A stretch of DNA of 64,000 nucleotides from Cinclus cinclus (taxonomy: Eukaryota; Chordata; Aves; Passeriformes; Cinclidae), in NCBI RefSeq assembly GCF_963662255.1, contig NC_085050.1:6670834-6734833 (forward strand), read 5' to 3'. The translations under genes and the position numbers were made by a program. The notes under the pieces are model-generated. The model had not been told where the DNA came from. It was given only the letters and a program-made list of their open reading frames with translations, and ran no database searches. The stretch's first letter is position 1, and each line of letters opens with the position of its first letter. Of this stretch, positions 1-11,300 are shown one piece after another.

Positions 1-1170
1 CAACCACTGCCAAGAGCAGTGAAAACAGTAACATGGTTGTGGTCATACAGACATCAAACAGCATCTTAGCAACCCCCAAAATTTTGTATTAGTGTTCAGT
101 TTCAACAACCTGAGAGAGTACATTCAATGAAGCAGAAAGTTACACTCTGGCTGGGGACGAGGTTCCTTTAAGTAGGAATGTTTGTTTTAATTTATTTGAC
201 TCTCGAGTTCAACAAAAAGTTTCCTGTTATCACATAGATGTTTGAGGGAAGGCCAAAGCAAACAGTTTTACCAGCTTCATTCTATGCATCTTCACATCTC
301 TCTGCAGCTCTATTACTTCTTGGCCTGACATTAAAGGCGCCATCAGAAATGCCAAAGTTTGCTGGATATTTTTCCACTCTTCCCTTGACTTTATCAGTGC
401 AGTAGAAAGATGTTGTTCTTCAAAAAAATACCACAGGCCAACACAGTACTGTATTTGAACAGCCTACAGACACATAATGTAGAATTAACACATTTAGGGG
501 TTTGGCACAGACACAGAGTTGTAATTGAGACCATCCCCAGGACTAATAAACTGTTCTGGAAACAACACATCACCCCCTTTTATTTGCAGATGCCTGTTAG
601 TTAATATCTGCTAGTTAATGTTTGCATCACTGCCCCGTATTTTAGGGGAGATCCCCAGTTCAATGCAATTTACTAGCAATTACTTTTTTCTTTTTTTTTT
701 TCTGGAGATAAATCTCATCCTAGTGAAGCCATACCTGCCTTATCTAGTACCCAAATCTCTGGCTCTGTAGAAAGATCACTTCCAGAATGTGCTGGATGCA
801 GTCCAAACCTGAGAAATTACTTCTATGTACTCACTCTCAAACATGATGGAAATATTGGAGAAGTGTAGTAAAGTTGTTCTGGTAACTGTATTACTAAAGC
901 AATAAAGTCAACACAGTATTTTTACTATTTGTTTAGTAATAGGACTTGACAAATATACAGCACTGTAACAGCAAACTAAAATCCACTTATATTTTTATTG
1001 CTCCTGCTTCAAAAATAAGAAATTAAAGATACCACTCATAAAATTCTTGTAATTAGACATAAATTTCTTCATTTCTTGATGTAGCTTATATAACTGCTGT
1101 TACGAGTTAGACACTTCATGAGGCAATATTTAAATGAAAAAAAAAAGAGCTCCGTACTAACAGAACCAGT
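1..1170. other. AT-rich non-coding DNA
   Basis: No gene, repeat family or splice-supported exon recognised. It holds a T-rich stretch at 684-701. Confidence 0.6.
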
Positions 1171-1203
1171 TTGTTTTTAAGAACATTTTGCATTACTGTA
1201 CAG

Positions 1204-1323
1204 TGGCAGCAGAAATGTATCTGTGGTTTCCATCTGAAAACTCCCGAGTATGAAGGAATCCGTCCTTTACGCATGATAAAATCTCGTGACACAGCAAAAT
1301 ATTGCTGCTGCAGTGTCCTCAAG
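1204..1323 (+). CDS. Candidate internal exon, unrecognised protein
   Basis: A 120-base block open in all 40 codons lies between a good acceptor (a T-rich stretch ending ACTGTACAG at 1203) and a plausible donor (CTCAAG then GTACGC at 1324). It carries about five CpGs, more if the next bases are counted, in DNA that is otherwise nearly CpG-free, which suggests selective retention. The translation starts WQQKCICGFHLK and ends KYCCCSVLK, so it is Cys-rich; I recognise no family. The opposite strand is also open (a frame containing LRTLQQQYFAVSRDF) but lacks a matching pair of splice sites. It is on the strand opposite to the CtBP exon. A conserved non-coding element is the main alternative. Confidence 0.3.
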
Positions 1324-1450
1324 GTACGCCCTTCGGAGAGCCCTGTGCTGCTCACTCACAAGTGCTGCAATAATCCATTAAGTAAAAATCATTCACATGC
1401 ACAGAAACAGCTCAGCTGCTGAATCATGAAATACACAATAATTATGTGCT
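1324..1450. other. Possible conserved non-coding flank of the 1.2-kb block
   Basis: The CpG-retaining block runs on through GTACGCCCTTCGGAG and then into a motif-rich stretch with CAATAATCCATTAAG (homeodomain-like TAAT and ATTA cores), and TGCTGAATCATG (MAF/AP-1-like). This composition is typical of deeply conserved vertebrate enhancers. Sequence composition only; no alignment was possible. Confidence 0.2.
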
Positions 1451-1667
1451 ATAGCTTTTTAGCTTGATAATGCTATTATTTTTTTTTTCCAATTTGCTCT
1501 GTAAATATGTTTCAATTATTCCTTAATACAAACAGTTGCTAGAATAGGCAAATTATTAAACACTAAGTAACACTGTTCTATAATAGCCTGTTGGGGGTTT
1601 TATTAAACTATATATAGACTTTTCACCTTGCTATAAAACCAGTAATGAGTTCAGCCTCAGACAGATG

Positions 1668-1750
1668 AGTGTTATCATCCTCTTACAGGTAAGAAAACAA
1701 CTACAGGGAGAAATTGCTGCCACAAGGACTCTAAGCACAGCTGGCTACAC
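1668..1750 (-). repeat. MIR-like SINE fragment (core region)
   Basis: The order of motifs follows the reverse complement of the MIR core: TTATCATCCTCTTACAGGTA, then an A/G-rich stretch in place of GAGGAAACTGAGGC, then GCCACAAGGACTCTAAGCACAGCTGG in place of GCCCAAGGTCACACAGCTAG. Strongly decayed, as expected for an amniote-age element. Assigned by eye. Confidence 0.55.
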
Positions 1751-1782
1751 CTTGTTCTGATCTCCTTTATCTTTAATCACAT

Positions 1783-1809
1783 ACACCACACCACACCACA
1801 CCACACCAC
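1783..1809 (+). repeat. (ACACC)n microsatellite
   Basis: Five perfect copies of the pentamer ACACC plus a partial unit. Confidence 0.95.
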
Positions 1810-1886
1810 TTGTGGGGACCTGGTCACAGATGTGTAACATGAATCAATCCCATGTTGTGCATTACTGCAAGTACAGGGAGCTACTG

Positions 1887-2038
1887 ATACATATTCTATA
1901 TATATTTATATACATATATACACATATATATATAATATTGTATATATAACATATAATACATGTTCTATATTATATATATAATATATATTATATTATATAT
2001 TTTATATATATATAATTATATATATATTATATATATAA
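1887..2038. repeat. AT-dinucleotide-rich tract
   Basis: About 150 bases almost only of A and T, built from interrupted (TA)n runs with many short self-complementary stretches. Likely a length-variable microsatellite able to extrude cruciforms. Confidence 0.95.
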
Positions 2039-2091
2039 TCTCCTGCTTCTCTTTCTTTGAATGCTTCAGCCATTCTGAACAAGACCCAGGG

Positions 2092-2107
2092 AAAAAAAAA
2101 AAAAAAA
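2092..2107 (+). repeat. Poly(A) run of 16
   Basis: Uninterrupted A16 about 50 bases after the AT tract. No recognisable retroposon body precedes it. Confidence 0.9.
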
Positions 2108-5100
2108 GACCAACAACCCTGAACAGTGATCTCTAAAATTAATATTTTTCACAACACCTATAGAATGGATATTTGAAGTTGTGAAAAGCATTATTTATTG
2201 CACTGCCAGGCCTAATGGGGAAGAATGAGAAATGCAGAGCAGCAGGTACCTGAGGTTGTAGACACTGAAACTTAAGTGCTGGGTCATGGACTGTGCACTG
2301 CAGGTGGGCAGTGCAGCTCTAATTTCTGACTCTAATAATGAAGCTGAAAGCCTCAAAGAACTGAAGGACTCTTCAGAGTTCTACTAAGTTTGGGCAAGGA
2401 AGATAGAAGCCTTCCACAACCGAGGTGCAAGAAAAGCTTGCCATGGGTTCAGAACAAAGATCCATCTATTAAATAGTGGTTGTTTTGTTGGTTTTTTTGG
2501 GGTTTTTTTCCCTGCTGCTAGATTCAGAAAAAGAGCAGTGAGAAAAAGAAGATGAAAGAAAGGGAAAGACTTGCATTTCAGAATCTCTCCCTGCCATCAG
2601 CAATTTGCCATTCAAGAGCTCTCTCAGTCAGAATCATTTCAGCAAGCCCAATGGATTTTTTTTCCACAAACCCATTCACTCTTTCAACCTTCATGAAACT
2701 TCAGTAACCTAAAATACCCTACATTAGAGCTTCATAACTCACCTGATGTACAAAGAAATGCTTTCTACACCTACACACAGCAGTTTCACTTGGTGCCCAC
2801 TGGTTATTGCTTTGAGAACAGAAACAGGTTTGCAAAGATAACAGGAGAGAGGTTTTGGACTCCTGTGTGGGAAGTAGGACAGTTTTTAATCCTAGGGCTG
2901 AAAAGAATATTTTAAGTGCTACACTTCCATTAAAGTAGGTCAAAAATCTTCTTCCTTATTCCCAGAAAGGGACTTCATGTTCTGACTATCAATAGTGTAG
3001 ACTGCAGTGCTGAGTCAGGTACTTTGCAAACACAGCTCATCAAGACTTTTGCAAGGAGAAATGTTAGTGCTCCCCACTCCTGCTTGCCAGCTGGATCCAC
3101 AAACAGCCATGGAGAAGATCACCAACTTGATGCAAGTCCTGAACTGCTTCCCAAAGGCACCTGCTTTCAACTCCTACAGCCCTCACCAACCTCCCAGGTC
3201 TTTACAGGATGCCACTCATAGCTGGGATACCTGAGGAAGGCACCTTCAAATCACATCAGCAAACCAAAAAACCCCTGAGTGCATAGCTTACTTCTGTTAA
3301 GAGTTCTCATCTTTACACCACACCAGCTGTTTGAATTCTTGTTTCCCTCATTTGACTGGTGGAGGTCAGAACAGACAGCCCAACTGTGTCAATGTAGGCT
3401 GCAGCTACAAGAACAATAATCAACATGCTGTCAGCAATTTATGATTTAATTAAGATATCATGGACATCACTGTGTCCCTCAAACATGAGGTTAGAATGTT
3501 TTTTCCCTTATCGTGAAATGCAGTAAAAATTATTAAAATTATAACTAGAAGAAAATTAAGTGGCCAGCAAAAATGAGAGCTGAGGAGTTTCCTAATGACT
3601 TGATTCAGCTGACAGCTCACCATGCTTACTCTCAGCTGCTAAACAAAGCTTTTATGGTATTTTGCAGTGTAAGTATAGGTATCATAATAAAACTTCAGTA
3701 ATGGCATTTTTTCCACATCACTTCTGAATTGACTAACACTGAATTCAGTGAATGACACCCTGGTTTATCACACAATCTTTTCTTCCACTTTATTTTCAAC
3801 TAGACAAATGTTTTTAGAGAAGACGCTGTCATATTTGAAAAACATAAAACTGGGGAGTATTATAGCCAAGCTTCACAGAAACCGAGTTCTGAAAACATGC
3901 CATCCAGCATACTCTAAATATTTCTATGAAATTTCCTGCCATTTAAAAAATATGCTAATCTCAAGCATTAATGGAACATCTTCAAATGGTGAGTGCATCT
4001 TAAAATAATAACCTTGCCAACTGCTGAAACCTCAAGTCTAGATACATTTTTTCTTAGTAGCATCTATGCTGATTCTCTTCTTGCAGATAACATTATATGA
4101 CCAATATTATTCTTAAATAAACCTAGAAAGAAAAAGCTTGCCCTTACCTTCTGTAGAGGCCAAACAAAAAACCTTTCAGCAAGTAAAACAGAACCAAATC
4201 AGTTTTGCTCACTTGAGCTAAATATTAAAAGACATTTCCTTGTACTTGACTAGCAACTTGACTGTTGTTGTGGACATCATCTTTTACAGTACAATTAGCA
4301 CCACAGGTCATAGCAGATGATGGAGCAGGTGCAGCTGAACACAACTAATGCTTGAAGGTAACTGGTTCAAGGGCCTGGTACTTTAGCTGACATAAAAGAC
4401 AAAATATTGGCATCAGTGTCAGCGTATCTTGTTTCTTGAATGGTCATCAGTAGATGAATATTGGAGTGGGGTTTTTGAAATTAACTCCTTTTTTTCTGTC
4501 TTATACTTTCTTACCAAATTCATTTCTTATTTTCTCAACCAATAATCTTTTAATGCTACTGAAAGGACATAATGTAATCGAAATGCAATTGATTAAAAGG
4601 GAAACACATCATTAATAGAAACCACAAAAAATCATTATGCATATATCAGTGGGGAGAACAATGTCATCTGGTTTTGGATGCAAAACCATTAGGCATTACT
4701 ACCAATCTACAACACAGATTATACTCCTAATGTCAAGGATATGATGATACCTTGAATGTGCTTCTATGTATAATTTTAGCATTCCCTCCCTCTCCCTGCT
4801 CTGTTCTTCATAGCCAAGGAATGCTGCATAGAGTCACTTCTCTAGAACTTTACAGTTTTCAGTACATTTACTTAAAATACTAGGTTCTTTCAGTTTTCCA
4901 AGCTAAACTCCTTCACATCAATTCAACCTTTCAGATAGTAAAGTAGCCCAGCTAAATTAAGTATAAATTTATGGACTTTTGACAAATTATGACAACTCTC
5001 CCTCTACTGTTCTATGAAGTCTTTATTTAAAAGACAATGTAAGGTTTTAAAAACACTGGCATCTGTGAACCTGGCAGCCTAAAGTCAGGTACCATGCTTC

Positions 5101-7504
5101 AGCTACATTTGAAAACTTAGCAAAAAATCAAAAAAGCCATTTATACTGCAGAAGGAAGTAGGAAGTACTCAGTGGCCTTTTAAACTAACTGCAACTAATG
5201 AATCAACCTCCTTCTATGCTGGATGTAATGTAGTTCAGTTATAACACCAAATTAAAGAAATATTTTCAACAGAAAATATACTTCTATGTTCCTATAGAGA
5301 AATGCTGATAAGCCTTTAATTTCTGTACCTTATGGCAGTTCTGGTCTATGGAACTGTTATAAACAGGCAAAGAATTCCAGGAATCAGAGCCCAGCTTTGA
5401 TAAGACAACAAGCCCTGCCACACTCAGGCATCAGGAGAAAATAGAAGGAAGAACGGATACAAACTGCATCCAGACCAAAGAACTGCACAAGGGACACAAA
5501 GGACAGAATGGGCACAAACCTGAGGCAAATTGGAGGTCACAGCTACTCCAAGACTGAGGAGTCAGGTTCAGGAATACCCTAACTACCTGTTTAAACATGC
5601 TTTTTAAATTAAATATCTCATTTTTGGACACAAAATATTTGATTACATTTTCAAGTGATCTGCATTGTATATATTTACTCACATATACTCAAAAGGAGTT
5701 TCAAGAGATGCATGAAGTTATTAAAAATAAGTACTCCAAAATGTGATAGTGTTCTCTTGTCTGTGCCAACTGGGCTCAATTAGCACAATTATTAGTACAA
5801 ATCTTTCCTGTTAAAGTGAACATTCATAATTGACTTGCACAGAATCAGGCTAATCCACCTTTTTTAATTCTGAACTCCATCTTCCTATCAGAAAAATCTT
5901 CTGTCAAATTGTATCAATGCAAAAGGATAAACCTGCCTGTAAGATAAAGCAAGTTTAGGCTAAATTACAAGTCTGGCTTGTAAATAATTTAAAAACAGAG
6001 CTTTAAAACTGCATAAAATGCAAGGTTTTCATCTAAAACAATCCAACAAACTTCATTCAGCAAATAATTTTTCCAGGAGGTACAAGTCAATCATCCCTCT
6101 GGAGCACTTCATGGCTCAGGAAAGACCACAGCTTGTATCCAACAAGCCTTTGGCACCACCAGTGGAGCTGACATGAAAACCCCATTGGTATTTCTTTCAA
6201 AAAAGAGAAATCCACAACTTCAGGGTAGGGCAGGAATGTTTTCCATGAGTGATCCCTTAGCAAACTGTTAAATAATTTTTAACTATGTGGAAAACTATGA
6301 TTTTTAGGAAAATATTTGCAGGTGCTTCCATTTGTAAATGACTAATGAAAATAAAATCAGAGAGAACGGAACAGAGTTGAACATTAAATTTAAAAATTAA
6401 TATTTAATGCTAATGAATTTCAGTGGAAATCCACTTGTGTAACACTGAGCAAAAAAAAAAAAAACCCGTATCACGAAGAATAATTTAAGAGACAACCGAA
6501 AAACAGGAATGAAATAAAAATTACTTTATTCCCTCAGAAAAGAGAATCAGAAAAACAAAGAAAATGAGACTCAGAATTGTAGGGGACAAGGCAGCTAAAG
6601 ACCACATTTGACTATAAGACCACACACTATCAGTGCTGTCATCTTGGTACACCAGTGCCTTTCAGGAGTTGCTGTGAAGTTTCTTTCACCAGCTATTTCA
6701 GGATACAGTCATGTTGCTGATTACTGTAATCACAAGGAACCTATAAAATAACCACTGATTTATGGTTAACACAGATAAAAGGAAGCAACTGACTAAAAAA
6801 TTCTTCATTGGATGTTTGCAGCTCTGGAATGAACTTCCTTTTACTTCCCTCCATCAGCGTCTTGGACAGGGGGCAAAAACTCATCTAATCATGTGACATT
6901 TTGAGAAGTTTCACAGACTGACACACAAAAATTAAACAGGAAAGGATTTTGTAAACTTTAAGATTATATTAACAAACATTTCAGAATTCTAATGAAGGAT
7001 TAGGTACCAAGGAAAGTTCAAACCAAGCTTCATCCCATTCAAAAAGATCACAATTTAATTTTATTTAGATACAGCTAAGAGATAAGGGAAGAAGGAAGAA
7101 AACATGGTCTGCAAGTATGAATCAATGCTTTTAGAAATATTTTTTTTAGGGCAAGTTTCTTATGAAACCAGAGAGGAGGCATTGGTGACATGAATAGGCC
7201 ACTGATGGAGGCACTCACCTCAAAGAGGCAAAACAGTCCATAGTTTTAAATCTCCTTCCAAAGCTTACATACACAGAAGCACTAATGACAGAGAAACTTG
7301 AATTTCCCTTCCTGAGCCATTACTGAACTTAGTTATCCCTTTTTTTTCCCCCTAACACAATGAGTTGAGTTTGCATTGCCCAGCACATGGACAGCAGCAC
7401 ACAACACAGAAAGGGGAACAAACGTCTCTTCAAAAAACAAATCAGTTTTGGACTGATGATAACCTGGAACAGAAAGGTTTCCTGTTCCTGGAAAACAACT
7501 TTAC
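2108..7504. other. Unique AT-rich DNA, probably CtBP intron
   Basis: Only short chance ORFs. An A14 run lies at 6451-6464, followed by three CpGs (CCCGTATCACGAAG...ACCGAA). No transposable element recognised by eye. Confidence 0.55.
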
Positions 7505-7634
7505 CTATTGAGGAGCCACTGTTAAGAGCAGTGCTTTGAGAATCAACTTTAAGGCTCCCTGGTCTAGGGAGGGAATGTGATTTGGGTCTGGTAATGGACA
7601 TCCCTTCCTTGGCCAAGGAGTAATCAGGTGGCAT
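7505..7634 (-). CDS. Candidate alternative first coding exon, unrecognised
   Basis: On the minus strand, ATG at 7634 opens 43 codons plus one base and ends at a good donor (CAATAG then GTAAAG). The peptide starts MPPDYSLAKEGMS and is rich in Ser and Pro (KSHSLPRPGSLKVD). An in-frame TAG sits two codons before the ATG, so if real this would be a start exon. It lies between the CtBP N-terminal exon and the missing downstream CtBP exons, and ends in the same phase (+1). In CTBP2 genes the RIBEYE-specific exon occupies this intron; this peptide is far too short to be RIBEYE and I see no RIBEYE match. It may be chance. Confidence 0.2.
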
Positions 7635-8185
7635 TTCCTATTTCTGTCTGCAATATCTAAGCACCTTTCAGACAGATTTTCAAAGGAAGCCAGGCTCACC
7701 TAATTGTGTCTGTCCATCTACTCGCTGGGCCCTCCGTAATTAAATTTCAGCCAAATTTCAGCAAATTTGAGCCAAAAGCTGCCAGTAGTCTCAAGCAGAA
7801 ATTTAAAAAGGCACCAGATGAGAAGGCAGACACAAATTGGAGGCTGTGCCCTGTGAAAGGCTCCAGCAGGACATCAGCAGTGACCCCTTCCATGACACCT
7901 GCCAGTCTCCAGCCACGGCCTCGTGAGCACACAGGCATCTGAGAGAGTGCTGGGACATGCACTGCACACCAATTTCTGGAGTCAAGCACCACTGTGTCCC
8001 CATCTTTCTGCAAAACAGGCTCCAGGTGACTCGTGCTGCCCTGCCTGTGATCACAGGAAGCTTTTGCTCGCTCTGCATCTGCCTCCAAAAGAGCTCTTTC
8101 AGTTTGAGGATCCTGCCTTGTCTTATGCACAAAATGCACACGAAACTGCTCCAATCTGCAAGAGGAAAGAAAATCAAGAAGATCA

Positions 8186-8300
8186 GGACTTTGAGCAACC
8201 TGGTCTAGTGGGAGGTGTCCCTGCCCTACCCCATGGCAGAGGGGTTGGAATGAGATGATCATTAAGGTTTCTTCTAAGCCATTCTGTGATTCTGTGATCT
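8186..8300 (+). repeat. CR1 LINE 3' end
   Basis: Contains the CR1 tail signature in order: TTTGAGCAACCTGGTCTAGT, GGTGTCCCTGCC, a GGGGTTGGAATGAGATGATC-like block, and ATTCTGTGATTCTGTGA at the 3' end. Heavily 5'-truncated, as usual for CR1, and oriented against the CtBP gene. ORFs on both strands between 7.7 and 8.3 kb overlap it. Confidence 0.93.
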
Positions 8301-11300
8301 TGAAAGTGTGGAGTATGCTTGAATTTCATCTACAAAGTACAAAGGGATTTCAAGGTGACGATGCTTTTAGAAGGGTTTCGAAGCACTGAGAAACCTTCCT
8401 TCCCTGTAACTCCTAACTTTGGGTGTCTACATCCCTTTGCAGATCTGGACTGAAGCATGTTGCTAGGCTGCCAACAACTGCCAGGCAACAAATCACAGCA
8501 CACAGATCACAGATTGAAGCCATGCTTACAATGCAATATATTGAGCATGTTTTATTGTTAAGAAATCAATAATCTGCATTGTCATAATAAAATGTAAAAT
8601 GTGATTATGTTTTTCCCAGAGGCTAGAAAAAATAAGAATAAAAAAACCTGTAAATCATTCTTATTGCCTTTCCATAATAAAACTTATACATTCATTCTTC
8701 AATCTGTTATAAAATCAAATTAATTTCCACTATTAATGAACAAAACCTCTCTCATTGCACAACATGTAATTAAGAGTGATACTACTTCTTTTTGAGCTCC
8801 TTCTATTCATTGCCCCTCCAAATGATTAAAACAAAGCAGTTACTATGGTAACTAATTAATTCTCTGCATTATTATATTGTTTCTAAACATCAGTGTTGAC
8901 TCATTCTGACTTACATGCCCTAAATTCCAGTTTGAAATTCGAAACTTCTGCCCTGTCTGTCAGAAAAGCCCTTTACAATCTATGCATTCATGCAGATAAG
9001 GATAGCTAGAGCACAGCTGCTTTTGTTTATTGCAAGAAGATGTAACTGTTACTAAATTATTTGAGTTTGATAAACTGATGATGCCTGCATGGAGACCCAG
9101 GGAACAAGCATGGGAGTCTGTGGAGCACTGCACAAACGGGCAAACATGACCATCTGCAGGCTAGCTAAACTAACAACAACAACCAAAAATGACTGGCAGA
9201 TGTTGTGGAAATTAAGTAACACCTGCCTAAGTGGTATTTGATACCCAGGAAAAAAACCACATGCGTGTGACTGATGCAATCTTCAAGACAGAAAGGAGCA
9301 GCAGGGAACAAGAAATAGTGACAAAATTGCCTGGGAAAAGTTTTCTTAGCACTTAATACAACTATTTCTTCAAACGTGCACTCCTTGACAAAAAGAGGCA
9401 TTTATCGTGTATTTAATTAAAACTTATAATTATTCTTGATTACCTATTAGCAGGAGTCACAGTCTAATTGTATTTGAGTGTCATTATCTAGCACACAAGG
9501 AAACTTTTTGAAAAATACAGGTAGGATCAAAAGAATGAAGAGTCTTTGCTCTTCCTCTTTTGCTTTCCTACTGCCATTGCCTGTAATTTTTGTTGTGTTT
9601 TTTTGCTGTGTCTCCAGTTAATTGCCAGAATGAAAGGTTTGAAAATTCAGTGCATGGGAGGATACTTTGAAAAATAAGTATCAGAGGAAAGAGAAACACG
9701 AATAATTTTTTAACAGCTAATTTCTGGCTTTAAAAAAAAACCCCAAATACATCTGCTCAAAGTCACAAGCAGTTTAAATTTAGTTCTCATAGGAAAGGGC
9801 AGAAGAAGGAACCTTTTTATTTAGGTGTCTGAGCAGGGCCACAAGCCAGTGCAGAGTTCTGGATCTCCTGTGGTACCAAAGGGTGTGTTTCCACCTGCAG
9901 CAAGTGCCAGGTATTTTCACAATTAGCAAAGCCTCGTGTTTTAAAGGGATTCCAAGAGTATTACAACAGCCTGCTGCTATTTATATCCCAGAACATCTCC
10001 GGCTGTTTTCTGCCACGGAAAAAGAAGATGCAGAGGCAGCTTTTGTTTTTCTAACCTGCTACCTGACTTCAGGAGAGCTACAAGATAAAACACAGGTTCC
10101 TTAACTCCAAATGACCTGTCCATCAGACCACAATGACTTCTCTAATGAGGAGGGACATCTCTGCTAGATATTTCCTCCCTGGAAAATTCCCCCTGTTTCA
10201 GGACAGGCACCCTTCAAGCTCAGCATTGACCTCATGGAACAAGGACACAAGAATGGAGCAGCAGAGGCCTCCAGCACTAAAAGACTGTCTCCACTTTTAT
10301 TTTCTTGTTTCCACTTGCATAATCACACTCCCATCCTGACTGCACTAAGAGAGGAAACAGAATAAAATCCTTTTTTGCATCTCAGACTGTACTTCCCTGA
10401 GGATGGGAACTGCCTCTGTGAAAGCTGAACATGACTGCTTTAATTAGATGACTACGTAAATTTTTCAGTATGTTTACCTAGACATTTAATCTTTGTACAG
10501 TTCAGTTTTCCAGAGCACAGTGTAAAGCAACATCAGAGCATCTTCCCTGACCCCAGGCAGAAATAAATACATATTATCTTCAAGCACTTAAGACTTCTAA
10601 AGCTTTTAAAATTTTTACCAGGCACTGTATAAAAGCTAAATATCTAGTCTGAAAATATTTTTATTAATAGGAGAATAGGAAGAATATATTCTCTGGAGAT
10701 TATGCAGGAATTAGAGGATGAGGTGTGGTTGTGTACTGGATTTTGACTCAAATATCTGATACTACAAATACAACTAATACCACCCTGTAAAACCAGTGTC
10801 ATGCTATATTATTTTCTGTATTTAACATTGTCTTTGACATTAAGGGAAACTATTTTGTCTTTACTACAGTGTCAAGATGCAATTTTCTGGATAGATCACA
10901 GCTGAACACAGCTGCTGTCATAAGAAAGCAGTGTATTTTATTTCAATATACCAATCAAAACGTGACAACACAGATAAAATGCATGATGCTGGACACCACA
11001 AAAATGCAGGTTTTCTTTACAACATTCATAACTTAAATCAGTGACAGGAACATTTCAGCAAAACTTTAAAATCTCAAACTCTTTTCTCTCTAGATTCTTT
11101 CCCACCCTTAAATTTTCTTACTTAAATCATGCTTTTCATTAGCAGATACTATTTGGTATCATTTGGAGCAAAATGGGCTTCCAAGCCAATTCTCCTTTCA
11201 TACAACTTGCATTGTTACTGTAATACCTCTGAAACACTGCAGTACTTAAGTGGATGCAAATCCAAAGCCTGTCTAGGTGAAGACTCAGATGCAAGTTACT

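Noticed and set aside
2092..2107. Poly(A) run as the tail of a processed pseudogene
   Set aside because: No coding-like body or target duplication found upstream.
7747..8262. 171-codon minus-strand ORF and overlapping plus-strand ORFs
   Set aside because: Its start lies inside the CR1 tail at 8186-8300, overlapping frames are open on both strands, and no splice or family support is seen.
10628..10655. CCAGGCACTGT, as in the MIR/L2 end
   Set aside because: Only 11 bases agree and the flanks do not continue the match.
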